A program made the translations under genes and the position numbers. A DNA stretch of 32,555 nt from Clostridiales bacterium (GTDB lineage: Bacteria > Bacillota > Clostridia > Lachnospirales > Cellulosilyticaceae). Shown in pieces: positions 32,083 through 32,555 of this stretch. The stretch spans positions 1 to 32,555 of the forward strand of contig DYCF01000050.1 in NCBI GenBank assembly GCA_019418225.1, given 5' to 3'. Under the pieces are notes generated by a model, which saw only the letters and a list, made by a program, of their open reading frames with translations, was not told the origin of the DNA and ran no database searches. How positions within the stretch are numbered: position 1 is the stretch's first letter; each line of letters starts with the position of its first letter.

Positions 32083-32145
32083 ATTTACTTTACAATAGTA
32101 AATAAGTTTACTAGCAAATATAATTTATTCGTCATTTACTAGTAA
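32083..32145 (+). promoter_or_regulatory. Repeated TTTACT operator-like sites before the HTH gene
   Basis: Three related sites lie upstream of the small HTH gene: an inverted repeat ATTTACT-7-AGTAAAT (32083-32103), TTTACTAGCAA (32107-32117) and TTTACTAGTAA (32135-32145). The last two are direct repeats 28 bases apart. Their position suggests autoregulation; this is inference. The rest of 31994-32239 is very AT-rich with no gene. Confidence 0.45.
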
Positions 32146-32239
32146 CTAAGCTATTCTACTTACCAATGTAAATTTATTACTTCAAATATTATATAAGTAT
32201 ATGCTTTACGTTGGTGAAATTGGTGAGGGGGAGTATAAA

Positions 32240-32458
32240 ATGAAGTATACTTTTGAGGACAAAGACCATTTAGTAAATTTTATATGTAATGAAATCATCA
32301 CAACGGCTGAAGCAACTGGTATGCTCAATTGCTCTAGACAATATTTAGATGAACTTGTAAGTAAAGGAAAAATAACTCCAATCAAAACCATTAACCGCGT
32401 AAGACTATACTGGAAAAATGATATTGATACATTAGTCCGCAAAAAACAAAATAGCTAG
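32240..32458 (+). CDS. Small helix-turn-helix protein (excisionase/MerR-like fold)
   Basis: A 72-residue putative DNA-binding protein. The helix-turn-helix reads ITTAEATGMLNCSRQYLDEL then VSKGKITPIKTINRVRLYWKNDID, the winged-helix pattern of excisionases and MerR-type proteins (HTH_17). GAGGGGGAG lies 6 bases before the ATG at 32240; an ATG at 32201 has no such site. The gene stands alone between operator-like repeats and a hairpin, close to an IS-like end. Confidence 0.8.
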   Translation: MKYTFEDKDHLVNFICNEIITTAEATGMLNCSRQYLDELVSKGKITPIKTINRVRLYWKNDIDTLVRKKQNS

Positions 32459-32477
32459 CTTCTAAAAGAAGCTAGCT
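32453..32477 (+). terminator. Hairpin at the end of the HTH gene
   Basis: AGCTAGCTTCT (32453-32463) pairs with AGAAGCTAGCT (32467-32477) around a 3-base loop, overlapping the stop codon at 32456-32458. No T run follows, so it is a weak or processing-type end. Confidence 0.6.
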
Positions 32478-32500
32478 TAACAATACATAAACTATTATAT

Positions 32501-32555
32501 GGAGCCTGTATAAAATTTTGTGTAAACTGATTAATAGCTCTTTCTTAAGGCAATG
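32501..32555. mobile_element. Probable terminal repeat of an IS256-type insertion sequence, cut by the window edge
   Basis: GGAGCCTGTATAAAATTTTG and the following TGTAAAC (32501-32527) resemble the inverted repeats of IS256-family (Mutator-like) elements, whose ends carry a CCGTATAATTGTGTAAAAG-type core. The element would extend to the right. Only about 55 bases are visible and no transposase is in the window, so this rests on recall of the family ends. Confidence 0.45.

Overview
The window is AT-rich DNA from an endospore-forming Firmicute, most likely a clostridial species of the Lachnospirales type. This is inferred from a complete spoIIA operon, an alpha/beta-type small acid-soluble spore protein, the single-chain 'long' PurL, the small clostridial DUF4250-like and DUF6440-like proteins, strong AGGAGG ribosome sites, and several intrinsic terminators with long perfect stems. 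I cannot name the species.

Layout, left to right. (1) Position 1-52 is the 5' end of a group II intron on the minus strand. It sits directly behind an intrinsic terminator that follows an unrecognised membrane protein gene (170-1210). (2) 1303-11059 is a purine biosynthesis operon on the minus strand, transcribed purL, purE, purC, purF, a 429-base non-coding gap, purM, then a purN-purD gene fusion. PurBox-like operators lie just upstream of the purL promoter. purH and purB are not in the window. (3) 11354-13157 is the spoIIA operon (spoIIAA, spoIIAB, sigF), with a 14-bp tandem array between the sigF stop and its terminator. (4) 13186-15274 holds a zinc-ribbon/TPR membrane protein with a 54-residue upstream partner, and a divergent ArsR/SmtB metal sensor. 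(5) 15361-20215 has a RimK-like ATP-grasp enzyme, a small membrane protein, a TPR protein, a GNAT acetyltransferase and an ArsB/SLC13-type permease. A decayed piece resembling the permease lies in front of the GNAT gene. (6) 20643-25201 has class II fructose-bisphosphate aldolase, a secreted alpha/beta hydrolase, a nitrilase-family amidase, the spore protein gene and an OppA-like lipoprotein whose middle is replaced by an acidic segment. (7) 25497-31876 has a DUF6440-like protein, a 2-hydroxyacid dehydrogenase, an SPFH/zinc-ribbon protein, an M29 aminopeptidase, a DUF4250-like protein and a two-component system. (8) The right end has a small HTH protein with repeated upstream operator-like sites, then what looks like the terminal repeat of an IS256-type element.

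How the genes work together: the pur genes encode PurF, PurD, PurN, PurL, PurM, PurE and PurC, i.e. PRPP to SAICAR, apparently under one repressor-controlled promoter (no purK was seen). The spoIIA genes are the forespore partner-switching module that releases sigma-F. The spore protein has its own forespore-type promoter. Most remaining genes are single transcription units separated by strong, often bidirectional, terminators. I see no CRISPR array, tRNA, rRNA or phage module. The points most worth following are the purN-purD fusion with a retained internal ribosome site, the hollowed-out OppA, the terminator-associated intron, the permease-like relic, and the short tandem repeats that appear to grow out of gene 3' ends.
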